Shown piece by piece: positions 54,451-64,000 of a stretch of DNA of 64,000 bases. Every line of letters starts with the position of its first letter. The first letter of the stretch is position 1. The position numbers and the translations under genes are program-made. The DNA comes from Anthoceros angustus (Eukaryota; Streptophyta; Anthocerotopsida; Anthocerotales; Anthocerotaceae). The stretch lies in assembly GCA_010909165.1 (NCBI GenBank), contig VJWM01000119.1, positions 744,001 to 808,000 of the forward strand. Direction: 5' to 3'. A model generated the notes under the pieces. It did no database searches. It had not been told where the DNA came from and was given only the letters and a program-made list of their open reading frames with translations.

Positions 54451-55802
54451 TGCACCCGCTTCTTGTAGGCCCGAGTGCGAACCATCTCCGATAGTCATCC
54501 TCCTGCGAAGGAGCTCCAGTCGTTCGGCATCATGGTGGCAACGCTTCCTCTTCGCATGCTTCCTCGACTTCCTTAATTTTTCCGCCTCGCCCACCTCTTC
54601 TCCATCACCAGAGATCTTGCCTTCCTCTTTCGCTTGATTGGTGTGCTCTGCATGGAAATCAAAACAAGATGCTTCAATTCTTACATGGGTTGAATTGCGG
54701 AGGCGAGCTTAGGAGCATTCTTACCAGCCATTCGCCTTCTCATCTTCACTTTGACAGGGAGCTGATTCCCTTCTTCTTCTTTCACTGCGGCTGCCCGCGA
54801 ATCCTCTTCGGACGAGGAGGGTCACCTCCTCCTCAAAAGCCTCAGTTCAAGACCCCGAGGCTGGACATGTTGCGAGCCATGGACAGCCTCGTCGAGCTCG
54901 CCTCCGCGCCGGACCACGAGGCGAGGCGCTCCTCCTCTTCCGGAGAGCTCGGCTCGGCAGGAACCTCGTCCTCCTCCATCTCCGGTTGCATAATCCGGGC
55001 ATCGTTTCGATGCACACACACCCACCGGCCCGCTGATAGGTGCGTGCGTGCCTCGCGCCCGATCACCGCGTCGATCACTACACCTCTGTTCTTCAGCACC
55101 TTCGCGTGGAGTAGAACGCAAAATTGTTCTCCCCTGTTCATTTTAAAGAGGAAAACAATGAGTACCGACATGAAACCCTAATCGAAAATGGGAAGTGATA
55201 CATGACATACAAGACTTACATCTTGAACACTTTTGGAATCACGCAAGGCCGATTTCAACTGGCTGCTCACGACGAGGCATTATCTTGGCAGCATCCATTA
55301 TCGGGGAGATGTGTGTTGATGTCATCGTTTATGTGCAAATGAGGTTTCTTGGTGACCAAAAGCGTATGTGCATATCTTATTATTCGTCCTTGTTGCACAT
55401 AGAATCCATCCGACTCTTGCACAGGAATCCCCTCAATACCATTGTAACCGTTAATCCATAAGGCCTGGTGGAATCCAAGGCACTGGATCTTGGGTTCTTC
55501 TTGCAACAACGCTCCACTCTTGCATGTTGTACCGCCGGAAGAGAATCACGGAGCTTTTTCACCGAAAGCTCCACAAAGTTAAAAGCATGAGGAATCGCAT
55601 GTTGCATTTCCACCGAGGTTGGTGCTCCCTCGCGGCCATCAATGTCTTCATATCCTCTCCGTTGAGTACCCTTTGAGGTGGACGTCCGGACACTACCATG
55701 AGAGGATTCTCTCAATTGCATAATAGCGGTGGGGTTCTGTTACCACATTCGCGGGATCGCATCCCCTCATCCGTCGCGCCCTTGCGGCGATCCTGCTGCT
55801 CT
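54451..55802 (-). repeat. Tandem duplication of the 5' part of the ParB-methyltransferase locus, copy 1
   Basis: This unit of about 1.35 kb is repeated at 55803-57144, with the junction at tgcacccgcttcttgtaggc. The minus strand holds coding-like pieces: RDSLPAVQHARVERCC, HINDDINTHL, NRGVVIDAVIGREARTHLSA, MEEDEVPAEPSSPEEEERLA and EAEKLRKSRKHAKRKR. They lie upstream of, and in the same orientation as, the ParB domain, so they are probably its 5' exons. The C-terminal K/R-rich stretch could be a nuclear signal. Confidence 0.75.
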
Positions 55803-57144
55803 TGCACCCGCTTCTTGTAGGCCAGTGCGAACCATCTCTCAGATAGTCATCCTCCTGCGAAAGCTCCTCGTTCGGCATCGTGGTATTTGTCAAGACAGCC
55901 TTCCTCTTCGCATGCTTCCTCGACTTCCTTAATTTTTCCGCCTCACCTCTTCTCCATCACCAGAGATCTTGCCTTCCTCTTTCGCTTGATTGGTGTGCTC
56001 TGCATGGAAATCAAAACAAGATGCTTCAATTCTTACATGGGTTGAATTGCGGAGGGCGGTTAGGCATTCTTACCAGCCATTCGCCTTCTCATCTTCTTGG
56101 TGACACAGGCAGTTGCGGATTCCCTTCTTCTTCTTTCTGCGCTGCCCGTCTCGGACGAGGAGGGTCACCTCCTCCTCAAAAGCCTCAGTTCAAGACCCCG
56201 GACATGTTGCGAGCCATGGCTCGAGCTCGCCTCCGCATCGGACCACGAGGCGGCGCTCCTCCTCTTCCGGAGAGCTCGGCTCGGCACAGCCGGAACCTCG
56301 TCCTCCTCCATCTCCGGTTGCATAATCCGGGCATCGTTTCGATGCACACCCCGGCCGCCTGATAGGCGCGTGCGCCGCCTCGCGCCCGATCACCGGTAGC
56401 GTCGATCACTACCTCTGTTCTTGACCTTCGGATAGCGTAGAAGCAGCAAAATTGTTCTCCCCTGTTCATTTTAAAGAAAACAATGAGTATACCATCGTGA
56501 AACCCTAAGCGAAAATGGGAAGTGATACATGGTGACATTCAACGACTTACATCTTGAACACTTTTGGAATCACGCAAGGCCGATTTCAACTGGCAGCTCG
56601 ACGAGGCATTATCTTGGCAGCATCCATTATCGGGAGGAGATGTGTGTTGATGTCATCGTTTATATGTGCAAATGAGGTTTCTTGGTGACCAAAAGCGTAT
56701 GTGCATATCTTCGCCCATTCAGTCCTTGTTGCACATAGAATCCATCCACTCTTGCACAGGAATCCCCTCAATACCATTGTAACCGTTAATCCATAAGGCC
56801 GATGGTGGAATCCAAGGCGGTGGATCTTGGGTTCTTCTTCGCAACAACGCTCCACTCTTTATGTGTTGTACCGCCGGAAGAGAATCACGGAGCTTTTTCA
56901 CCGCTGCTCCACAAAGTTAAAAGCATGAGGAATCGCGATGTGCATTTCCGAGGTTGGTGCTCCCTCGCGGCCATCAATGTCTTCATATCCTCTCCGTTGA
57001 GTACCCTTTGAGGTGGACGTCCGGACACTACCATGAGAGGATTCTCTCAATTGCATAATAGCGGGTGGGGTTCTGTTACCACATTCGCGGGATCGCATCC
57101 CCTCATCCGTGCAGCGCCCTTGCGGCGATCCTGCTGCTCTTGCG
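55803..57144 (-). repeat. Tandem duplication of the 5' part of the ParB-methyltransferase locus, copy 2
   Basis: Same order of pieces as copy 1, differing by many 1-12 bp deletions and few substitutions. It reads on the minus strand from near 57290 (RIEAKNACGPQEQQDRRKGA). In this copy the frame AFGHQETSFAHINDDINTHL is open where copy 1 is broken, and in other parts copy 1 is the better one, so neither is fully intact. Confidence 0.75.
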
Positions 57145-57763
57145 GCCCGCACGCATTTTTTGCTTCGATGCGTGGCGGGCGCCTCCAACGCTGGGGTCGA
57201 TCTGCATGCTTATTGCTCCGTAGCGTCCTCGCGATCACCATCCTGCAATCTTCAAAAACCTCTGTGCGGGAAGTTGGCGGGAGGAAGTAAGAGAATTCGT
57301 ATCCGGACTCTCGAACTCTTGATGAAAAAGGAGAGGCTCGAGCTTCTGTGGAAATGAAATATGGATGTTTGAACTGCATCAACGGGATTACGATAAAGCC
57401 TTAACACCTGCTAGTTACGCTAAAACGGCTCTGAAGTAGTAGCAACGGTAGGTTCACTGAACACGGTCATCATTCATTTAACCTCAAATGCCTAAAATAG
57501 GCCCATTACAAATTCCGATGCATCCACCTCAACTTATGCCATCATTTTCTAAAGCGGTGGCTGCACTCTCATTCAAGGTCCATCGGTCAATTCAATATCC
57601 TATTCCACTCCCATCATCGCACTTGCATTATGATAAATCATCAATTGTAAATCATCCAACACCACCGTACCACCTTATGTCACATGTCTATAATTGTGGG
57701 TGTGACTTTGATCTTGATTCAAAGTGCGGTTCTTCCTCGCATGCACAGCTCTTGAAAATTTGC

Positions 57764-60300
57764 CGATGTTGAAGCGGTGGAAGGAGTTCTTGAAGTCAAA
57801 GGACTTGGATGCTATCGGTCGGGCGAGCGAGATTCCTCCGATATGCAACACTCCACAGCATGCGTCGGTGGCGGGCGTCGCGCAAGCACTATTTGCATAT
57901 TGACATTCCATGGCTTGAGATGTGTATCATTTGAACTACGGCGCATCAAGGTTCTTGAAATGCCATATCAAGGTGTTCAAGATGAAGAGGAGAACTAGAT
58001 GAAGGTACGTCGTGCAAACTCGTGCGAAATCGATTGCATTCAAAGGCTCTTGTTAACATGATTCCGGATGTGTGTTATTCGTCTGCGGTGCACGGCCTCC
58101 ACCACTTCGCCGCGATAAGCGCATCCATTCCAAAGACACCCTGCTTTCAATATGTTGGATTCCATTCACGGAAGTCCTTCTCCGGAGACAGCCTCGCCGT
58201 ACATCCCGACCATCCGCAAGACTACTCCTCCGGAAGTGCTCCACGCAGCACGACACGCCCGTCGGATATGGCCGCTTGTTGGGGTGAATGCCAACTCGGT
58301 TTGCAGACCGGTTGTATCTAGAAGATACCTGTTTCCACCTGCTGTGGCCCCAGGACGTTCGGTGGAACCTGTTGTGGAGGAAGAGGACTCGGATGATGCA
58401 TTTGAACATCCACCTCCAAAGGCGTACATATAATTTGAAGCCGGGTCCGAATCATTTATCGAGCATGGCGAGACCACCACGTAGGCATACAGTAGGCAAT
58501 CTAAAGTGCACGAGATGAAATGTGAAGAGGTTCGTATTACCGTGATTTTCGCAAAACTGTTGTGGTAGACAATGCTTGAGGACAATAGGGAAGGCAACCT
58601 TTGAGATTTGAGGTATCGGTTCCTTAGAATGTGCGGGGGGCGGAGATGCACCTACAATCCCTTTTGATGTCGATTATGAGAGCGATGGAAGGGTTAGGGT
58701 AGACTCGTTTCTTGTCGGACGAGGAAAAGTGTATTGTTGTAGAGAGGCCTTGACGCGTTTATTGTATCGGGTCTGGCAGTGCGAAGAAGCAGCGAGAGCG
58801 ATCGGAAACATTGCGTGGTGCCCGCCTGCGTCGGCGACGAATCACATCAGACTCGTGGATGAACCAACTGTTTATGCTTATTGCCGAGAATGCCAAACAT
58901 TGAAGTGTATCACCTTCCGACTCTTACTCAAAAGGCGAGGTGTTTCAAGAATACAAGCAACATATGCGGCCTCAAGATCTGATGTTTCTCATTCCTACTT
59001 TTGTCGACTTTGGGCTACGCACACAAGGTGAAAATTCAAGAGCAATCGGTTTGCCTTGTGCACAACTGCGATTACCTCAAGCGAAATATAAAAGCGAGAA
59101 AAGCAGAGAAAAACAAGGTGAGGCTTGATGTGAAATTGTGTTTTGGCAATGGTGCGGTGGAGGTAGTGTGCGCTCGGTGGCGCCGTCGCGGTCGGCGCCT
59201 CGGCGATAAATAACGGCCTGGACGGCCGAGGCGTAGTTGTGAAGTCGCGGTCACGGCGCACAGATTTCGGTGTTCCTTCCAGGCGGCGGTTTATTCCTCA
59301 ACGTTGTTTGGGTGATTATTTTGCGAAGCATTTGAAGGCGATCGCGAGGCGCAAGTCCGAGAGAGAAAAATGCATCAAGCACCGCGTGAAATGTTATGGA
59401 GACCGGCAAAGTATATCGGGATATCCATCGACGGATGGACCAAGAAGACCGCTTCCACATTTCACGCGTTTACCCAAGGACTGTCGGATGTAGGTTTGAT
59501 CGGCGTCCATGTTGTGGGGTGCATGATTTATAACTACACCATGTCGGAACTCTTCATGGCATACGGAACATCCGAGCGATGCAAACGACTATAGCCAATA
59601 TCCGATGTCATTTCAAATTACGAGGACTACTACCAAAGGTTCTTTATCTTCAACTCGACAATCGCGGGAGAATAAGAATGCGCTATTCGCACGAATATGT
59701 TGGTAGAGCTTAAGGTTTTGAGAAGGTAAAAGTAGGATTCCTCCGGTTGGGCACACTCATGACCAGTTGACGGATGTTTTCGAGGTTTTCAAGTGCTTGC
59801 GAAGGAAGCTTTCGTTGCCCAAAGTGACGGTATTTTGGAGAATGCATATACGCCCAAACCAAAAATTATGGAGGTGAAAGAAGTTCCGGACTTAAAGTTT
59901 GTGTGGCCAATACCTTATGGTAAGGCTGGCTATAAACAGTTCTTTTGAAAACAGTTGCACAATATATCTTTTCGACATCAGTTCAAAATAACCCGAGAAA
60001 AGCGAGGTGAGCGGACTTATTCGTGATGAGGGGTAAACAATATTCCAGATGAATCTGGTCACCGGACGAGGGTTTGGAGTTTTGAATAATGTCCCATCTA
60101 CTCCTATTCAAGCTCGTTTGGTTCATTTGGAGGTCCAGTAAAAGCGGTTGCGGAGGGAGAGATCCCGAAGAAGTCTTGCACAATGCGTGGGAAACTAGAG
60201 GAAAACTCGGGACCCATTTGGGCGGTGAGGATATTTGGTGGGAGGAATTCAGGTGAGCAATCACCATCGTGGACAAGATAGCATGTGAGCATCTTGAGGA
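57764..60300 (+). pseudogene. DUF7869-like transposase-type gene, frameshifted
   Basis: It opens with MLKRWKEFLKSKDLDAIGRA (57764), about 400 bp from the divergent ParB-methyltransferase gene. Later pieces resemble the DUF7869 family (RNase H-like integrase/transposase-related proteins of eukaryotes): KVYCCREAL (58725); SYFCRLWATH then CDYLKRNIKARKAEKNK (59005-59115); a GC-rich candidate intron; RRKSEREKCIKHR; YISIDG-like GISIDGWTKK; LPHFTRLPKDCR; GLIGVHVVG; PKVLYLQLDN then RENKNALFAR (59630-59690); and PVGHTHDQL (59745-59768). The D-x-N and GHTH boxes are the family hallmarks. Frames change at least five times. A degenerate tail reaches about 60300. Confidence 0.6.
59117..59282 (+). other. 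GC-rich candidate intron in the DUF7869-like gene
   Basis: A donor-like AAG|GTGAGG lies at 59114-59122 (alternative at 59152) and an acceptor-like CAG at 59280-59282 after ttccttc. The interior contains GCGGTCGGCG (59188-59197) and the ggccgaggcg/cgcctcgg type complementarity. Joining from 59116 does not keep frame, so boundaries are tentative. Confidence 0.35.
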
Positions 60301-61680
60301 ATTGAAGACCCCTTGGCAGTAGTGCGATAGAACACATAATGAAGAGTTGCATCGCCTGGTTGTACAGGGTGAGATTTTACAGCATCAATCGTTCGCAAGT
60401 GCCCGGACATGTATGTTGGAGCGTACCGGCGGGATGATGCGCGGGAACAAGAAAGCTTGAGCGGCGATGTGTTGGAGATACAAAGCAGTCACATGATTGC
60501 GGTGCCTTGTGAGACAGATCCATTACGGCTCGCAAAAGTTCTGGTGGACTTCCAATGTGACGCCCATTCATTAAAGTCCATTGGTGGGTGACTAAATGCA
60601 CCGCATTTGAAGGCGGTACCTAGAGGAGATGATTTTACGATCACCACCAGCGCGGCTCGTGGTCGCTCTCAACGACGGAGCATGAGGTTGCGGAAACACG
60701 TCGACAAATTGCTTCTTTTCGGACACATTCATCTTGGCATACGGGTTTTCTCTAACAAAGCGAAGCAACTAAATGCAAGGACCCGAACCATAATACGGAA
60801 AAACATATACGTTTTGCGCTCTGTGCGAGGAGGAAGCTCGGAACATATGGAAGGAAGGGCGCTGCGGATGATGGCGTTGCGAGAAGATGTTGCATCGGGC
60901 GAGGACATTGAAACACTTGATGAACATGGTTCATGGAGTTGATTAGTTAGTTTTTGATTGACCATGGACTCCTACTAGTCTTTGGTGTGGGAAGGTATGT
61001 CGCCGGTGCGACTTCTCAGTGGATAGGTTGTGTGTTCCCCATGGACATAAGCGGCTTAACCAAGTGCAGTATGGGCACACAAAATGACGGTACAACAAAA
61101 TTTGCGATTATGTTCCAAATCGGCCAAAACCGTGTCTCTATTCGATGGACCTTATTTTTTAGGACAACACATGATAAGACCGGCTGTCGACAAATGTTCA
61201 AACGCATCCACGATTCGGTCCCACACTTTTTAAAGTTTTGGAGGAATGAATTCAAAGACAATAATTTTTTGGCCACGTTCTTTTCGGTCCTGTCGAAAAG
61301 TGGATGCCAAATTTCTTCAAAACCCGCAATAACGTACATGGTTTTCTGGGACATGCTTTTTTTTGGATATGATGATGGGAAAGTTTACTGCCTTTTGCCC
61401 AGCAGCCCATTTCAACGGAATCCGCCGATATTGCACAGACTCTGTTGAAGCATGAAGTGATTGTCTTGTTGTCAAGAAGTTTGGTCCTGAGAAAGAACAC
61501 GTAGATTTGCAAAAATGTTCCCGCAGGTTAATCACAAGAGATAGCACGATTACCTAAGTGCTACTACCAAAGTGCATGCATGCACACATACAGATTGCCT
61601 ACCCTTCCGCACGGAGATTTTACCATTCCCTCTTCGAAACGGGCCATCTCCGCAAGCCTAGACTGTGAGATGTGAAGAAC
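60301..61680. other. No supported gene
   Basis: Frames at 60607-60942 (R-rich, NARTRTIIRKNIYVLRSVRG) and 60954-61448 have some protein-like character but no recognised motif. They may be tail regions of the mobile element. Confidence 0.3.
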
Positions 61681-61683
61681 CTC

Positions 61684-61845
61684 TTATGGCAAGAAGGTTC
61701 GAGCATAACAAGAGCACGTGAAATGTAAATAAAACTTTTATGGCAAGAAGGTTGGATCATAACAAGAGGGTGTGAAATGTAAAGAAACCTCTTATGGTAA
61801 GAAGATTGGATCATAACAAGAGGGTGTGAAATGTAAAGGTGGCCA
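61684..61845. repeat. 54-bp tandem repeat, three units
   Basis: The core ttatggcaagaaggttgga recurs at 61684, 61738 and 61792, each followed by tcataacaagagggtgtgaa or a variant. Since 54 is a multiple of three, a short minus-strand frame stays open through it; this is not evidence of a gene. Confidence 0.85.
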
Positions 61846-62680
61846 CTAAGATCTCAAGTGCCCATGACCAGAATCTAACTGCAAGCCTGTGAAATATATA
61901 TGTTGAAGTCGCTATCAAAGTAAGAGGGTTGGAAAAAAGCATGTGGAGAGGCTTGAAAATATAAACTCAAGTTTAAAATAATGTATTCTACCCAGAATCT
62001 ACATACGTTTATTCCAAATTGAGCAATTTGATTATAGCTTTGAGATGTTGTTCTGGAGTTAGGGCACGTTAGACTCCCTTGGGCGAGCTAGGGCATGTGA
62101 CTCCCTCGGGCAAGCTAGAAGAAGAAGAAGAAAAATTTTATTTAAGTCCACTAAGGACGAATTTCCGTCATGGGACTAGGGCACATTACACTCCCTCGGG
62201 CAAGCTATCTCGTATGTGAGACCATCCATTGTATTGGATTGATTAATCCTAAGATATCATAACTGAATAAATGATAAAATATCTGACCTTGATAAATCAC
62301 TTTAAAAAATAGAAAGATAATTCTTTAGAATATTTTATACAAATATACTTATAGTCACTTACAAAAGAATAAGTCAATTTATAAATATGCAAAGATGAGA
62401 AGTCCTATCTACACCAAGTCCCACTCAAAATGAGTTTTAAAATATCGAACTCAAATGCTATCTATATATGCAATGATCTCCATACCAGATAACTATCAAA
62501 TGAATTTTGTTTTGGGTTTTGAGGGCTTTCTTGATATCTTAATCAGGATTCATTACGAAGTTCTTGTGATATTTGGTTCAGCACGATTGTCAGGTTCTTG
62601 GTGATATTTTCGTCAGCATAATTGTTACGTTTGTGGGACAGGTTGTGATAGCTTGATCTGCTAGCAGCATTGTGATTTAG
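61846..62680. other. AT-rich spacer with short repeats
   Basis: A 27-29 bp unit (agggca-gt-actccctcggg then caagct) occurs at 62061, 62090 and 62178. The rest is AT-rich and non-coding. Confidence 0.6.
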
Positions 62681-62773
62681 TTGCTGGAGAAAGCGTGGGT
62701 CGATCGGGCAAGGCTGCTAATGCGGTTGTCTAATAGTTATGTGAGAATGCTGAAAAAGATGGCAAGCGTGGGT

Positions 62774-64000
62774 TCCTGGATAATGATGATGCTGAAAAAG
62801 ATGGCTAGCGTGGGACGTTCTTGGATGGTGATGATGCTAAAAGAGAGGCCAAAATGCCATGGGATGGATGGAGTGGATCCGGATCTGGAGGTAGAGCTGC
62901 CTCACGATGTTGTGGCCTCGATCCAGGCCCGGCTACCGTTGGTGAGCCTGCTGCGATCGCGCGCGGTGTGCAAATCCTGGAATGAGGCTCTGGCATCGCC
63001 GAGGTTGTTGAAGGAGCATCTAGAAGCCCGTGGAGGAGAGCAGGATTATATGTTGTGTGTAGTAGGAAGATGCGACTCCGACCCCATCTGTTGCATCTAT
63101 CATCCCTCATCCTGCACAGTCTTTTGCGGCTCACAGCTCTGAGGCCCAAATCCCACGATGGATGCGCCAGTCGCGGACCCGTGCGAGAATCGCGGATTTT
63201 GCCGGGGGAATTATGGATGCTGGCTGGTCCAAGGGGTCGGCGGCCGGCGGTGTGCTTGTGTCCGTGATGTACACGCTGCTATCAGGGGAGGGCTTGGTGG
63301 TCTCACTGTAGGCAGCAAAATTGGCTCTCTTGGGCACAGGTGCGGCCCTCCCAGCCGGCCTCGCGCTCCACCAGGTATTGGGCGTATTGATGGACGCCAC
63401 GGCGCACTCCTTCAAGCTTGTGGCAGTGGAGGAGAGGTGGGATATGGCTCCGCCTTGTCGTCGGACCTATGTCATGGACTCCGCGCTCGGGACATGGAGT
63501 GTCAACACAACCCGACTCCACGCCCCCAAGTTCGTCAACTTCATGGCCGGGCAGGGAGTGTTTATGGGCACCATGCTCTACTGCATTGCCACAAGGTGGT
63601 GCAATCTCTGCACCTACGACTTGGAGCAGGCCCAATGGGAATGGCTGCAAGTAGACATGCCTCCTGGCTTGGCCATGTTTGACACCAAACTTGTCCGCGT
63701 GCGGGATCGGTTGCTGTGTGTGACCCAGGATGGGGACCATGAGCAGCAACAACGCCCCGAGGGCTATTCGATTTTGCACATCTTGGAGCTGGATTTCGGG
63801 CGCATGTCCTGGACGGCGGTGGACGCCATGCCCGCTTCCATTGCCGCCGAATTCTGGAAGCCATGCATGAGTTCGTTCACTGGCAGGATCGGGCGGGAGG
63901 TTGTTAACCGCATCAAGGTCGTGGCGGGTCAAGCCTCTGAGGTGTACATCATGCATGACATGCTGGACAGGATCTTGGCTGTAGATTTGGGACACACGCC
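62774..64000 (+). pseudogene. F-box/kelch-like gene, frameshifted and cut by the right edge
   Basis: The F-box is clear at about 62890-63020: ELPHDVVASIQARLPLVSLL then RSRAVCKSWNEALASPR. The start is uncertain because MLKKMASVG is repeated (62748 and 62790); the ATG at 62793 or 62862 is possible. After 63130 the frame changes: WMRQSRTRARIADFAGG, a TAG at 63309, then kelch-like sequence to the edge (SFKLVAVEERWDMAPPC, VMDSALGTWSVNTTRLHAPK, CTYDLEQAQWEWLQVDMPPG, VRDRLLCVTQDGDHEQQQRP, RMSWTAVDAMPASIAAEFW). F-box/kelch proteins recruit substrates to SCF ubiquitin ligases through the F-box-SKP1 contact. Two breaks suggest a pseudogene or assembly indels. Confidence 0.75.

Noticed and set aside
51646-57382. 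Bacterial contamination as the source of the ParB-methyltransferase genes
   Set aside because: The locus has a consensus GTAAGT donor, multiple coding segments, and continuous linkage to plant-type transposons and an F-box gene.
1-64000. tRNA or rRNA genes
   Set aside because: No cloverleaf-like or rRNA-like sequence was recognised on reading either strand; a covariance-model scan could still find a tRNA I missed.

Overview
The window looks like nuclear DNA of a seed-free land plant (hornwort, lycophyte or fern). It holds intronless PLS-class pentatricopeptide repeat (PPR) genes with DYW domains, a spliced plant-type A-type cytochrome P450 gene, an F-box/kelch-like gene, and plant-type CACTA and Ty3/gypsy transposon remains. 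The PPR proteins end in GRP-like tripeptides instead of DYW. From family knowledge that kind of DYW variant is known from lineages with U-to-C organelle RNA editing (hornworts, some lycophytes, ferns), which argues against seed plants and mosses. No tRNA, rRNA, CRISPR array or bacterial operon structure was seen.

Layout. (1) 0-24.2 kb is a PPR-DYW cluster. A decayed minus-strand gene runs off the left edge (1-3652). An intact minus-strand gene lies at 7360-10278. Scrambled PPR pieces and a 45-bp minisatellite lie at 10.65-12.35 kb. A very long, frameshifted minus-strand gene lies at 14320-19312. An intact plus-strand gene lies at 21002-24139. The last two are head-to-head, and their shared promoter region is tandemly duplicated. 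An Alba-like ORF (4545-4892) and a coiled-coil orphan (12405-13466) sit between PPR genes. (2) 24.2-28.7 kb holds a three-exon P450 gene, several small tandem repeats and AT-rich spacer. (3) 28.7-41.2 kb is retroelement-derived: two related LTR-like segments about 11 kb apart, a tandemly duplicated ORF region, and an integrase C-terminal remnant just before the right LTR-like segment. (4) 41.6-50.5 kb is a probable CACTA (En/Spm) element with CACTA...TAGTG ends, an ATT/ATT target duplication, a broken TNP2-type transposase, two uncharacterised accessory genes and a nested gypsy RT/RNase H fragment. (5) 51.6-60.3 kb is the most unusual part. A minus-strand, intron-containing, frameshifted gene combines a ParB-like domain with a DNA-methyltransferase-like domain, and its 5' part is tandemly duplicated. 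It lies head-to-head with a broken plus-strand gene resembling the DUF7869 transposase-like family. (6) 60.3-64 kb holds a 54-bp repeat, AT-rich DNA and a broken F-box/kelch-like gene cut by the right edge.

How the parts may work. The PPR-DYW proteins would enter mitochondria or plastids, bind RNA one base per P or S repeat, and edit a nearby base. Their repeats are almost identical except at the base-specifying residues, so the cluster looks like a generator of new editing specificities with a large pseudogene by-product. The ParB-methyltransferase/DUF7869 pair may be the remains of an undescribed mobile element carrying its own methyltransferase; that is inference. Many near-identical duplicates here differ mainly by 1-12 bp indels, so some frameshifts could be consensus errors in the assembly rather than biology.
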